A stretch of DNA of 64,000 bases from Bryoerythrophyllum caledonicum (Eukaryota > Streptophyta > Bryopsida > Pottiales > Pottiaceae). Every line of letters starts with the position of its first letter. Positions within the stretch are counted from its first letter, which is position 1. The stretch is taken from positions 21,583,332 through 21,647,331 of the forward strand of contig OZ020516.1 of assembly GCA_963971425.1 (NCBI GenBank), in the 5' to 3' direction. Below the pieces are notes generated by a model. That model ran no database searches and was not told the origin of the DNA. It saw nothing but the letters and a program-made list of their open reading frames with translations. Positions 23,001 through 33,171 of the stretch are shown piece by piece. The translations under genes were made by a program, and so were the position numbers.

Positions 23001-23153
23001 CGGAAGCAGCTGCCGGAGTTGCAGGAGGAGTGGGAGCTTGTTGTTGAGAAGGCTGAGAAACGAGTGGCGGCGCTCGTGAAAAGTGCTGAGAATTTGGCTG
23101 TGCTCCAAGAGGCTGCCAGTGACATGGTCCACGAATCCTTCAAGGCAGATTAA
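20022..23153 (+). CDS. VIT and von Willebrand A domain protein, copy 1
   Basis: Single exon of 1043 codons from ATG 20022 (ATG AGT TCC); upstream in-frame codons lack an ATG. Residues about 25-150 form a VIT (vault inter-alpha-trypsin) domain with YTLTQTF and the Y-A-F-P strand. A VWA domain spans about 276-455 with a complete MIDAS: DRSYS at 280-284, GGTE near 352 and TDGE near 378, so metal-dependent ligand binding is expected. A Pro-rich linker, a beta-rich region, a Cys/Ala/Gly repeat array (about 730-865) and a C-terminal helical domain with VWATCLAVEL and WELVVEKAEKR follow. This layout resembles fungal, amoebal and plant VIT-VWA proteins and the non-catalytic part of PARP4. No signal peptide or membrane segment is evident, so a cytosolic scaffold or vault-related role is possible. 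Exact function unknown. The near-identical paralogue is at 42022-44838. Confidence 0.92.
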   Translation: MSSIFYVVIGTGSDEFREREMAPLESVSVTGQIRDSVAEYTLTQTFLNPRKDTAIEAVYAFPLYEGAAVSGFEAEVDGRKIVGRVQERAAARKEYDEAVQAGKVASLLEQERPDLFQASIGNIPPGHKIRIRLTLVSEIKQDADENQVRFVLPTAIAPRYGASPVSASNVDSSASRLSVNISCAMSKPITSIQSPSHTIQVHLGSGSDDHFEPNRARVSLTADALLDKDVVVIVQSQGLDAPRASVERHPRDGTHAVSLTFAPRFALNALRASELIFLVDRSYSMCGFQIKQAGEALELFLRSIPLENHYFNVIGFGSTHKALFPKSAPYYEDSLKKSISYAQQLEADMGGTEMKSAFQEALQRRRRDVPTQIFLLTDGEIWDVDNLVEVVREAVEEGEKSRSFVRVFSLGVGASVSHHLIESVARAGGGYAQLVVEGERMEKKVVNMLKAALMPPVTDLGVQWTDANEEDFEMVESEVVPKPEVEPSPKPTINLFDTSLDVASPNPPPPVPLPNVVIPIQQAPFKAPSLYRGARFTMYAVLSPTTPVPNELILQGLSPDGPVELKVKVGCLQEGETMLHTLAARALVRDLEEGSSCIHALGRDASEKRLHGVQVTTEDGKKYKDLPLSSNLVSELTKQKILELALKYNLSSKHTSWVAIDSESQERFFHDEVKEVEGLVVGMSLGTKSRASGPKFGCASGPVSFQRMSSGVRFSSAMPRTPPGSALARGLVMSCERVPRASAFDGGVAMSCAPAASAIPERRGPREGCAPPAYAFGGGVPMSCERAPQESAFDGGVAMSCAPPASAFPDRRGPEEGCAPPAYAFGGGVPMSFERAPRASAFDGGVAISCAPPASAFEGGESLKQKKFSSLGDSPGRLSRPRVARGGVGAALMGLFKTKIPGELEFIDDCSKEPEMEGSEEEAGLSSRDPHARLRSILQHQQFDGLFSLNSAIAALFSTTVKELQRKLAELKEAEGSKLSETVWATCLAVELMRKQLPELQEEWELVVEKAEKRVAALVKSAENLAVLQEAASDMVHESFKAD
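22221..22610 (+). repeat. In-frame 147-bp (49-residue) tandem repeats
   Basis: The motif tcctgcgagc (tccttcgagc in the last unit) starts at 22221, 22368 and 22515, a strict 147-base period. Each unit encodes a Ser-Cys-Glu-Arg-Ala-Pro type segment, FDGGVAMSCAPPASAF, a short charged spacer and CAPPAYAFGGG. Copy 2 keeps only about one unit, which accounts for most of its 105-residue deficit. Confidence 0.9.
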
Positions 23154-23744
23154 ATTTCAGTTTTGGTCAGAGACCTTGTTTTCTTGGTGGCCGTGATCAT
23201 TGTTGATAAATGTAAAGATGATGTGTCTTTTAATAGGAGTCAGTGTGTAGTATATGGTTTAGATTTGAGATGTAAACGGCAACTTCAGTCTACACTCGGA
23301 AAGCAACAACTGGGTCCTCCCTGATGTACGAGGGATCACAGTTTTAGTAGGTGTTAGAATGAGAAGCTTGAAAACAGCTGCATGCAACTTGGTGCTGTAC
23401 CGTGGTTTGAGTATTTTGTAATGTACTAGCGGAAGGTCCTAATGCACATGTTAGGATATTGAATGTTCAAGCATGCATATTAATATACCATGATCGATGT
23501 TCGTCAGTGTTATTCTTTATCCTTAAAGAGAGAGTTCGGTTATGCAAAGCTAAGTTTGTCAATCATTCAAACCTTAAAGTTGGTGTAGGTGATCCTTGAT
23601 TCAAGCAATGACAACAAATCACTCACGAATGTCGTCGTGTTAGTTGCGTTAAATCCTGCTACACTTAACATCCTGCTAAACCTTCAAATGATGGTTTCTT
23701 GATAGGACTGCATACTTCAGATTATTCATGAATATATGACCACA
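23154..23744. other. 3' region of VIT/VWA gene 1
   Basis: The sequence matches the 3' flank of copy 2 up to about 23668, where the tandem similarity breaks. It is non-coding and presumably contains the 3' untranslated region. From about 23690 on the sequence is unlike copy 2. Confidence 0.6.
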
Positions 23745-26059
23745 ATATCACACACCGCAAAGTAATGGTGTTTTGGAGCACAAGAATTGATCCATTGTCA
23801 AGATGGCTCAAGTTTATGCTTTCAAAACAACATTCCCTCTTGCCTACGGTCCGAGGCCATAAAAATTGCCACCTACATTATTAATCAAATCCCTACTCGC
23901 ACATTGTCAAATATGACACCCGAAGAAGGTTTTTCCAGTATAAAACCTAACCTATCTCAGCTTTGTATTTTTGGCACACGTGTCTTTGTTCACATTCCAA
24001 AAGAAAAAAGGTACAAAATGTCTCCTAAATCCTCTAGCTGCGTTCTTCTTGGTTGAGAAGAATCCATTAATGGATACAGGTGTCATTGCCCTTGCACACA
24101 CCGTATTCTCATATCCCGCGATGTCAAGATTGATATAGACAATCCATGCAACATTTTCTCCAATATTTCTTAGCCACCCAAGTTTAGGCACCACCACTTC
24201 ATAATAGTGCTCCCTCACATGGACTCTAGAGACATATCCAAGCCTTCTGATGTTAGTATTGTACACCAAGACTCGTTACATCGCCAGCCTCTTCAATTTT
24301 CATCACCCTTACGCACAAACCCCACAACTACAACGAAGTTTGAACTTCATTTAAGCATCCCGCCATCTACATTGACTGGGGATTCACAATCAAATCACCC
24401 ATTGCCATCTCTCCATTGTATTAGTCGCATCAAACGACCTTTAGTGCGATTGAAAGGCTTTGTGGATAACATAGAAGGTTTGAATCTCACCTATAAGGCC
24501 GCAATAGATGACCCCAATGGGGTTGAGGCAATGCCTGTGGAAATTGAAAGCTTAAAGGACATGAAGACATGGATACTCACCAAATTATCTCATGGACATC
24601 ACGCCATATCCTCCATGTGGGTGTTTAAGCTGAAACCAACCCAGTCCAATATTCCTGAACGATATAAAGCCCATTTAGTTGCTCGAGGTTCCAACATCGC
24701 ATAGGTGTCTATTATCACAAGACCTTTGCATCTGTTGCCAAATACCACATCATAAAGGTAATTACCTCCTTAGCAGGCACGATGGGTTGGAATATCCATC
24801 ATATGGATGTCAAAACCGCATAGCTCAACAACCATTTGAAAGAAAAACTCTATCTGCGCCAACCGCTTGGACACGTCATCAAAGGACAAGAGCATCTAAT
24901 ATGTGAACTACACCGATCGTTACATGGCCTCAAACAATCCGCGTGGAACTGGAATTTAAAAAATTAATACATAGATGGCTCCGGAAACACGGCCTCCAAC
25001 CGTCTCATGCCAACAACAATCTCTATTTCCTACGCCAAGGAATCTTCATTATTCTTCTCATCCTGTATGTTGATGACGCATTTCTAACTGGCAACTTCAC
25101 AATGAAAATCGCATGGCTTAGGGAGAAATTCCACTCACGTTTCAAGATCACTTATCTAGATCTTATCTCCAAATTTCTTGGTATCAAGTATACATCATCC
25201 CAACAAGGAATCAACATCCACCAAACCAATAATGCAAAATCTAAACTTATCAAATACGAAATGCAAGATTGCAATCTGACAGAAACGCCTATACCCGTTG
25301 GTTTTACAACTTCTGCTCAAAACGACACACCAAACATTAATTCTACTAGCTACCAATTTCTCACCGGAAACTTTATTTTCTCGCTACTACACCGCCTAAT
25401 ATCACATATGCCGTCAACCTCCTATCCAGGTGCAATTGTGCACCCCAAACGACACATTTTCAGGCAGCAAAGCAAATATTGAGGTCTCTATGTGAAACAA
25501 CTTCTTAGGGTCTTTTCTATGCTTGGTCCGACGCTTTCTCTCTCATTGAATGTAGTGACATTGATTGGGGGGTGATTTAGACCAACGTAAATCAACAGGA
25601 GCATATATCTTTACAATCAACAACACTCCGGTTACTTGGAACACAAAAAAACAGATTCGTAATGCACTATCATCTACAGAATCCGAGTATCGATCTCTTG
25701 TCGAGGCTATCAAAGAAGCAAGATGGATTCATCTTCTTCTCCAAGAATTGGAATTTGACAAAAATGAGCCCATTCATATCATGTGCAACAATCAAAGGGC
25801 CATCAAGTTATCCGACAACCCACAATTCCACTCCAAAACCAAGCACTTTGAGATTCATTTCAATTTTGTTAAGGACATGATTGAAAAAGGTCTACTTTTC
25901 ACACCCACTGACTGCCAACCAGCGGACATGTTAACTAAAGCTTTGGAACGCATTAAATTTAACTCATGCAAGCAACTTCAAATTTCTATCCAACAAATAC
26001 TCCTGCTCCTTGAGCTGACGTTTTGCTACAATCTATATTGTATCTTACAACAAATTTAG
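23745..26059 (+). pseudogene. Decayed Ty1/copia polyprotein (integrase end, RT, RNase H)
   Basis: The 5' half (gag, protease, most of integrase) is missing. What remains starts with TPQSNGV of the integrase core (about 23751), a TGA at 23788, then EAIKIATYIINQIPTRT and a C-terminal integrase segment ending near 24056. The RT region runs from about 24480 to 25480 with several frame breaks, and keeps the LYVDDAFLTG active-site motif near 25059-25090. The RNase H region (25565-26059) has LDQRKSTGAYIF, SSTESEYRSL and the C-terminal DMLTKAL. The order integrase-RT-RNase H is diagnostic of copia. It is non-autonomous and dead: frameshifts, stops and missing 5' part. It is described only; no function remains. 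Confidence 0.9.
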
Positions 26060-26066
26060 GGAGGGT

Positions 26067-26227
26067 GTTGTTCATAGAGAATCCTTGTCCAATACTTGTA
26101 CAATAAACACATCCGTTAGGTTAGGGTTAGATCTCGATCTTTCATTCTTTGCAACGCCTCCGTTGTTCTACATCGCCTTGCTGTATCCTCACATGTACTT
26201 ACGGGCTTCGCCCACTTGCAATAGAAT
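26067..26227 (+). mobile_element. Partial 3' LTR of the copia element
   Basis: A polypurine tract (tttagggagggtg, about 26056-26066) is followed by tgttgttcatag, a typical LTR start. The LTR is cut at about 26227 by the duplicated repeat block, which begins with atcttctttctattg. No 5' LTR was found upstream. Confidence 0.6.
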
Positions 26228-26313
26228 ATCTTCTTTCTATTGCACATATCTTTCATTCATGATTTTGATCGATGACCATTAACTCTTCCTGGTGGATTTC
26301 AAGAATATACGTA

Positions 26314-26446
26314 TACGAAGACGCCCTCGTTGGAGGGCATCACGGGTTGGGAGGTGCCCTAATGAAGGACAAGGGCGGAGCCTGACCCAACAAGGAGAGC
26401 GCCTTCCAACTTGTGATGCGCAACATTGAGGGTGTCTTCCGACGTA
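26314..26446. mobile_element. 133-bp palindromic MITE, copy B
   Basis: Same length and arrangement as 17062-17194, with a handful of substitutions. It moved as part of the larger duplicated block, not independently. Confidence 0.65.
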
Positions 26447-26861
26447 ATCCCCTTTTGATAAGATTCTTCATAAGATACTCTGCGTGGCGGGCATTACATC
26501 ATGATGCGCTCCTGTCGAGTACTTTCCAGCATGGGAGTTGCGTTGTAGAGAATGGGCCGAAAACCCGAAAGGGGATTACGTGGTTGGTGTTCACCTAGAG
26601 ATCCAAACAAGGGGTTGAAGAGATCCTAACCACGATCTTGGTGGGGTGTAGCATGTCCCAGAACCGGGACTTGCTGCATGGATATCACTTTGGCATTACA
26701 TGGATATCACCTAGACAAGTGTCTTGAATTTCCAATTTTTTTGGACATCCTCCATTCTGAATCGAAATTGACCACTGCTTAATTGAGATAGGAAATGCAA
26801 GGATAAATGAGATAGAAATGCGATGCCAAACACATATTTCCTCGACACGGAAAAGAGAGTC

Positions 26862-27407
26862 AGGGCCGCTTCACACCTAACGCCCTAGTGGAGAGTCCGT
26901 CAGTTTCCACCAATGAGATTGCTTGAATGGCCAAAGTCTGGCTTCTCGGCCTTCACACCAAAGGCCAAAGTCCAAAGGTCGTCGTCTTCCAATGTGCCTA
27001 CGTGACAGTACTTTTGGAGAGTTTTGGTGCCAAGGCCACGGACTCTCGAGCTAAACTTGGGTGGCCGTTTTTAGTCTACCCAAAATTCCTTCAAGAGTCT
27101 ATCAATTTTTTCAATAAAATAATCAAAATCTTACAAGATTTGGACCGTTAGATGAAAGAGGCCAAATTTTTTGGCTGATTTTTTTCGGCTGATTTTTATT
27201 GGCTGATTTTTTTGGTTTGATTTTTTTGGCGTAATGATATGGGGTTTGGACTTTGGACCTGGGCTTTGGGGCTTCACACCGTACTTGCCAAGAGACTTTT
27301 ATATATATATATATAGAATTTTAATCCAAAAGTTTGGACTCTCGCCATAGTGTGGGCAGAAATATTGACGGACGGACTCTCGACTTGACCTAGTGTGAAG
27401 CGGCCCT
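26862..27407. mobile_element. Inverted-repeat element (agggccgcttcacacc ends), copy B
   Basis: Matches 17610-18173. It is 18 bases shorter, chiefly in the (TA)n tract and in a repeated tggacctgg stretch near 27255. Confidence 0.65.
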
Positions 27408-27692
27408 CACACTAAACCCTGCAAGAAACCTTCAGAACTTAACAACCCACGAAAACCCATAAGACGTATCTTAAAAATCTTGCAAGACGCGCATTCAAAC
27501 GACTGAGCACAGAAAAACCTCTTCCGCATTGTGAAAAACAATCCAAAGCGATAAGACACGCAAGCAAAACAACGGAAAACACATCTGCCCCTTCGCTCTA
27601 CTATCGCCCTCACTCTGCTCCCATCCAACCATGCTCAGTCAACTCGCTCGTCCTGCTTCATAAGCATGTAATCTTCATTGTGCAATTTTTCC

Positions 27693-28289
27693 ACAAGCAC
27701 ATTAGAGTTTTCCTAAAAGTCTCCAAAATGCATTGGATAGGTACCCCAAATCTTAAGGTCTTATGTTAGTAGAAGGCCGGCACAAGGCTGTAGTACAGAG
27801 TTGGGATGAGAGAAGAGTAGCTCCGCAAAACCTGGTGAGGAGGAGTTTCTTGGTGTTAGGCGCAAATGAGATGCACGCAACAATGAGAATTGTTGGGCTC
27901 ATTGTTAATCCCTATGTGCACTACTTTGTTGCTGAATGGTATACTGATGGTGTATAGAGTATTAAGAGGGATTGCAAATCTTAGATTTATTGATACAAAG
28001 GATGTATGAGGGTGCAACAATCTAAGTACATGTTTGAGAGAGTAGATCTATGGTAGGGCTCCGTGTTGGCTCAAATCTAGATGTAGAGGTTGCAGCCCCC
28101 ATATCATTTCTCAATCAATTAGATCTAGATCTAGAATACTATGACACCATAGAATATCCACACACCAAATCCCTCCTCAACCTAGGACTCTAGCACTATC
28201 AGGAAGGCAACCTACTACCCACATAAGACTCGAATCAGTTGCCAAGACACAAGATCATTGTACCAAGGACGAAACTCTGGAAAATCAGC
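27693..28289. other. Non-coding spacer
   Basis: No family recognised. Short runs such as gatctagatctaga occur near 28125. A 64-codon open frame near 27763 has no recognisable content. Confidence 0.35.
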
Positions 28290-28447
28290 TAAGCTCTCTT
28301 TTTGCAAAACGCAACTTACAATGTTTTATGATAGAAAATGCATGTTAGACTCTTCTTGCAAAACGCAGCTTACAATGTTTCACCTTAGAGATTGTAAGTT
28401 AGACTCTTCTTGCAAAACACATCTTGCAATATTTTGTTCCAGAAAAT
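28290..28447. repeat. Three tandem units of about 54 bp
   Basis: The core cttgcaaaacgcaacttacaatgttt occurs near 28297, 28350 and 28405 with increasing divergence, each followed by a tail ending in ttagact or ttagg. The array is open in one plus-strand frame, which is a consequence of the period (54 = 18 codons). Confidence 0.75.
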
Positions 28448-28599
28448 GCTAATTAGGCACACACATATCAACGAGAGTGGTAGAAATAGGACTACTATCT
28501 AACCTTTCAGACACAAAGAAACACAGCAGTTGCCTGCATGGGACGGCAGACGTGGAGAAACAAGACACTAAATTCACTTTGAAACAACATCAGTTCAGC

Positions 28600-28770
28600 A
28601 CTAAGGAAGAGACAAGTATACATCAGCTCAGCACCAAAGAAGAGACGAGTATAGATCATAGCTACAGGCCCAACACCGGCACCAAGGAAGGGACGAGCAC
28701 ACATCAAAGCAGCAGGTCCAGCACCAACACCAAGGAAAAGATGAGACTACAACAAAGTTAGAGGAGCAAC
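28600..28770. repeat. Degenerate repeat with caccaaggaag motif
   Basis: Units of about 50 bases built on cagcaccaa-gaagagacgag and aacaccggcaccaagg follow one another. They grade into the minisatellite at 28795. Confidence 0.5.
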
Positions 28771-28794
28771 ACCGGCACCAACATACAGGACCAA

Positions 28795-29195
28795 CAACAA
28801 CAGTTCCAAAGCACGAAGGTCCACCTTTAAAAGTACGAAGACCCAGCTCCAAAGATACGAAGGCCCAGCTCCAAAGCGCACAGGTCCAGCTCCAGAAGTT
28901 TGAAGGTCCAGCTCCAAAAGTACGAAGGACCAGCTCCAAATTGCGAAGATCCAGCTCCAAAAGTACGAAGTGCCTACTTCAAAGTACGAAGGTCCACTTC
29001 CAAAGATACAAGGCCCAGCTTCAAAGCGCAAAGGCCCAGCTCCAGAAGTACGAAGGACCAGCTCCAAAGTACGAAGGCCCAGCTCCAAAAATACGAAGGC
29101 CCAACTCCAAAGCGCGAAGGCCAGGTTCCAAAGAGAGAAGGTCCAGTTCCAAAATTGCAAAGGTCCAGCTCCAAATGCGAAGGTCTAGCTCTAAA
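28795..29195. repeat. Minisatellite, about 27-bp unit
   Basis: About fourteen imperfect units with the core aagtacgaaggcccagctcc. Because 27 is a multiple of three the array is open in several frames on both strands and produces repetitive nine-residue peptides (plus strand QLQKYEGPA-like, minus strand LRTLELVL-like). I do not regard either as a protein gene. The array may be the 5' untranslated part of a retroelement. Confidence 0.8.
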
Positions 29196-30009
29196 CACAC
29201 ATCACCGTCAGCAACTCCAGCAAGCACCGACACCGAACCTGAAGGAGAAGATTACCGCCAACGACACAATCACCTGCAGCAGAGGCAACAAAAGTAGTAG
29301 AAGGACAAAGCCAGCCCAACCGCGCCCAACAACAACAAAAGGGAGTCAACAAATATGGGAACCCCACAGCTGCCACAGGACTTCACACAGCCCAAGACCA
29401 AACCCGACATTGAGGTACGTTAACTCACAGGTAGGTCCTCTCACCCAAATCTCATTGTTAACATTGTACCTTCCTTCTCTAATCAGTAACAGGTACCACC
29501 AGAACTCAACGACAGCCACATTCAAATATAAACGGAAGATCGTTACCAGGACCACTAGCAAGCTCCAATGCTTACGCGCCCAAGCTACCAATGGATACAA
29601 CAAGAGAAGCGCCAAGACGAATGATCTAAGACGAAAACCTAACGACGGCACCCCAAAAAAAGATCAAGCCAAGAAACCTGCAACCCTAGATCCAAGATCC
29701 AATCATCACAACCCTCAAGATCTAATCGCGCAGTTGGCAGCACCACAAAATCCTAGCCGCCACCAATCCAAGAAACGAATGTATGCAACAGCAACAGAAA
29801 ACGCCAACGCTTCAAAGGAAGACGCACTAAGGTATAAAACATATACTCATGCATTGGGGAAACCCTCTTTCAATCACTCCTTCGACTACTCCCTTTACGC
29901 CTTCCTAGCGCCTACACCAAACAACACCTGGGAGCAAGAATTTTTGGAGTACAACACTGACTGCACAAGGGGGACAGACCAAAGACGCCGACAGGAGGGG
30001 AAGCTCTGA
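29196..30009 (+). other. Open frame downstream of the minisatellite, unrecognised
   Basis: One frame stays open from the minisatellite at 28900 to TGA 30007-30009 (369 codons). The non-repetitive part is rich in Asn, Thr, Pro, Lys and Arg, without hydrophobic periodicity or a known motif. It could be the start of a gag-like protein or chance. No start codon choice can be justified. Confidence 0.25.
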
Positions 30010-31396
30010 CAGCTGCTAGCGTGTAAACTAGATCCCTGGCAACGCTCGTCAACCCCGCTAGACCCCCAACTGAAATTTTTCAGTAGTGAAGTACACCTAA
30101 CTCTATCTCTGCATTATCTACTTTTATGTTGTATTAGAACTTCTGAACCCTCGCACACACCAGTTTGGCACCTCACAAGCACATGTAGAACCCACTTCGT
30201 ATGTACTAAACCCCCCCTCCTACATAGCTGCAACATAAGAAAAAAAGAGGCAGATACAAAGAGAACCACAGCAAACGAAACAAGGTGGCAGAAGTAGCGC
30301 ACCTTTAGATCCAGAAGAAGCAAATAGGACACGTACAGATTGTTCGAAGATGACAGGAGCACGCGCACACAACAACAAAAGGTAAGAACGGAGGGGCAGC
30401 CCAACATCACGAAGTAGCCTGGATCATCTTGTCAGCCTCCCGCCGACATACATCGACACAACCGCCGCAACTCTCCTCAGCCCGAGCCAACAAGAGATCG
30501 GAGGACGAAGCTCGAGGGCCAGAAGAAACCCACAACCCAAGAAGAAAGAACGCCAACCCGCTGCATCGAACCCACAACAAGAAGAGGAAAAGAAGTCAAC
30601 CAACGCGACAGCACACACAACTGCAGAAGCCGCAAACACTAGTGAAGCAAGTAACCGGAGGAGGTGCAGACCCTAAGAGGCGGACGCCCAAGACTGCCGC
30701 ACAAGTAGAGCGCAAGAGAAAGACGACTGCAGCCGACCCAGATACAACGCTCGTAGACAACACAGCTGTAGCAACGTGCATCCTGGCGGCACTACCCAGC
30801 CAAACACACGTGCGCTATTGACAGCCGAGGAGGAGACAGGCGCCAGCACAGAGCAGCCAAGAAACAAGGGCGTTAGTGAACGTTGGATTGGCTGCACCTG
30901 ATGGAGACCCATTGTAGGTCGACTGACTCCAAGGGAGCAAAGGAGCCAGGGGGATACGAATCACTACACCACAAGGTTACCCCAACTCGAAACCACATAC
31001 TCAGGTTGCAACCTCCTATCTCTCTTAAAGTTTTATGACCATTGCTATCAGTTGGTTTATTTTGCAAACCAATGGGCATGTATTCAAATACCAATATTAA
31101 AACATGTTACTTGGGGAGGTGCCCCTTACTGTAGCACCTCTCGTGTGTGTATATGTGTAATAGTTGTTAAAGGTCATAGCACTAGTCACCTTCCACAACC
31201 ATTTGGTAAGTACTGTCAGTCTTATTGCTTGAACAATGTTAATATTGTCATATCTTACTCCTTCTTGAAAATCTTAATGTCAACAAGCCCTCAATGCATG
31301 TTGAAGGGAGATGTTAAGATCAAGATGATAAGGAGAAAAACAGAAGTAACATGGTACATTTTAGCTAGTAACACTCTTATATCTTATTTCTACAGC
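30010..31396. other. Non-coding region before the LINE
   Basis: A perfect hairpin ctgaaatttttcag lies at about 30069-30083, directly before tagtg. Open frames near 30429-30821 are basic and low-complexity. I see no recognised family. The 5' end of the LINE probably lies in the second half of this stretch, but it cannot be placed. Confidence 0.35.
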
Positions 31397-31568
31397 ATGC
31401 CTCCGACGACCGCTACGCCCTCTAAGCGCCTTTTCGTTGACGTGGTTGAGGAAAACCCTTGTACTATGAATGTAACCCAAAAGTCCTTAATGATCACAAG
31501 TACCACCCAGAAAAAGGTGAAGGCAACAAGTTTGCCTTCAACCAAATACTGGTTAGGCTTCCAAAACA

Positions 31569-32979
31569 ATGAATACCATTGCAAAGAAAAATGGAGGTCA
31601 AAAGGTGTCTAGTGTTACCATTGAAGAAATGATTGAGAATGGGATAGACAAAAAAGAGGCAGCTCAAAGTTGCGAGGCAATGCCCTCATTCCCATTTATC
31701 CCCCAAGAAGAATGGCCCTATAAACGGGCTGATGGGAAGGAGAGAAACCATTTTAACCTCATACAACTTCCAAGTGAAGTTGAGGTGGATACAAATGGCT
31801 TTGCCTTGGACTACCAAATCTCCATTCACTTTGAATTGGGAAGTCAAATATGGTCCAAATACGTTGTGTTAGACATGGTTAAAACAAGATTGAAAGAGAT
31901 GGACATTGCCTTAGGGACATGTATTGGGGAACCAATTGCCATTTTTTGCCACCACCAATCCAATAATTGGACTGGTGTGGCTAAATTACACCTTAAAAAC
32001 CGGGAGGCTGATGCCAAAGGGATGTTGCAAGGTCTGAGGCCCTTCATCCTTATCCTGAATGAAGGGATACCACACCAAGGGAAAGTATGCAAGTCATACG
32101 ATTCCTTGGCTTTCTCACACCTCCTATCAATAAAAATAACCGGCCCTAACCTTGCCAACATAGAGGCATACAACTTGTATGAGGAGATTATGAAAGATAT
32201 TTTTGCTAGAAGTTATGACTTCGAAGTTACAAGAGTAGAAAAGAAATGTTCTTATGAGTTTGCATGGGTCAAAACTCCCTCCCCGGAATAGGCAGCCAAA
32301 ATAAAGGACTATAAAATATCATTTTACAATGAGATTTTTGTACCCGTTTTTGCAATCTGGAAAATGGATGAGGATGAGATCGCAAAGAAGAACTGTCTAA
32401 TTTTAATTGCAAAAAACCTTAAGAAAACAAAAAACGAAAAAGACTTAGAAGAAGGAATAAAATCCATACTTGGAGAGGAGAATGTGGTGGACACATTCTT
32501 CAAACTTGAATATGGGCGCCACGTAGGGACTTGCAATATCGAATGTCTAAATGCGGATGTATACAAAAAATATGTCAGACAAAGTAAAAAACTTCACAGA
32601 AAATATATAATGTTTACCCCCCACCCCAAGAGTCTAGATGGCAGCAACAAATCCATCATGGAGGAATTAACACGGCTTGGGTTCACGGATGTAAATCCGG
32701 CGGTAGCTAACGCGGTAATAGCCATGGAGAACGGCCCAAACAAAGGCAATGGCATCACCCTTCAACAACTCCGAAGAGAAATGAAAACCATGAAAGGAGA
32801 AATTGTCGAGGAAGCAAAACTATACACAGACATGGTGCAAACAAACACGGTAAAATCCCTTAGAGGGGAGATGTCAACTCTTTGATCCCAACTCATTGCA
32901 ACCATCATGGCGGCAGAAACACAAGCATCTGAACGAGAACACCGAGCCATTGAAAACAAGATGGATATGTCAAACTAAT
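31569..32979 (+). pseudogene. LINE ORF1 protein, two in-frame stops
   Basis: One frame runs from ATG 31569 to TAA 32977-32979 (about 469 codons) with isolated TAG 32289-32291 and TGA 32883-32885 in otherwise coding-like sequence. The protein is acidic/basic mixed with a globular central part and a helical C-terminus (KGEIVEEAKLY onwards, probable coiled coil). I see no zinc knuckle. Position directly upstream of an APE/RNase H ORF2 and similar base composition identify it as LINE ORF1, whose usual role is nucleic-acid binding in the RNP. An upstream open segment from 31397 is in another frame and may belong to an older 5' end. Confidence 0.65.
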
Positions 32980-33098
32980 AGCGTCAAACAACGCTACAAT
33001 TAAAATAAATATTATAGTATATATCTATACTAAAATACATATTGTATACTCCAAAAATATATATATAGTATATCTATATACTACCAAACAAATAAAAA

Positions 33099-33125
33099 AC
33101 AACAACAACAACAACAACAACAACA
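33099..33125. repeat. (CAA)n microsatellite
   Basis: Nine aac/caa units between ORF1 and the start of ORF2. In the ORF2 frame they read as poly-Gln, so they may be untranslated spacer or the beginning of the protein. Confidence 0.85.
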
Positions 33126-33171
33126 CTCCACACCCCTCCCACTAGTAACCAGAATCATTACTCATTGCAAA

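Larger units (their letters stand above)
26228..27692. repeat. Duplicated repeat block, copy B
   Basis: Counterpart of 16976-19437. It carries the palindromic MITE (26314-26446), the inverted-repeat element (26862-27407) and the unoccupied TTAA at 27471-27474. Substitutions against copy A are few, so the duplication is fairly young. The right boundary is at tgcaattttt, after which copies A and B differ. Confidence 0.85.

Noticed and set aside
22136-23143. Minus-strand 335-codon open frame across the C-terminal part of VIT/VWA copy 1
   Set aside because: It is the shadow of a GC-rich gene and its repeat array; the plus-strand protein has recognised domains.
28747-29198. Minus-strand open frames encoding Leu/Gly/Pro-rich repetitive proteins
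   Set aside because: They are the antisense of the 27-bp minisatellite, whose period keeps several frames open. No independent coding evidence.
30069-30090. ctgaaatttttcagtagtg as the end of another CACTA element
   Set aside because: The hairpin and tagtg are suggestive, but no CACTA start with the matching sequence was found to the left and subterminal repeats are absent.
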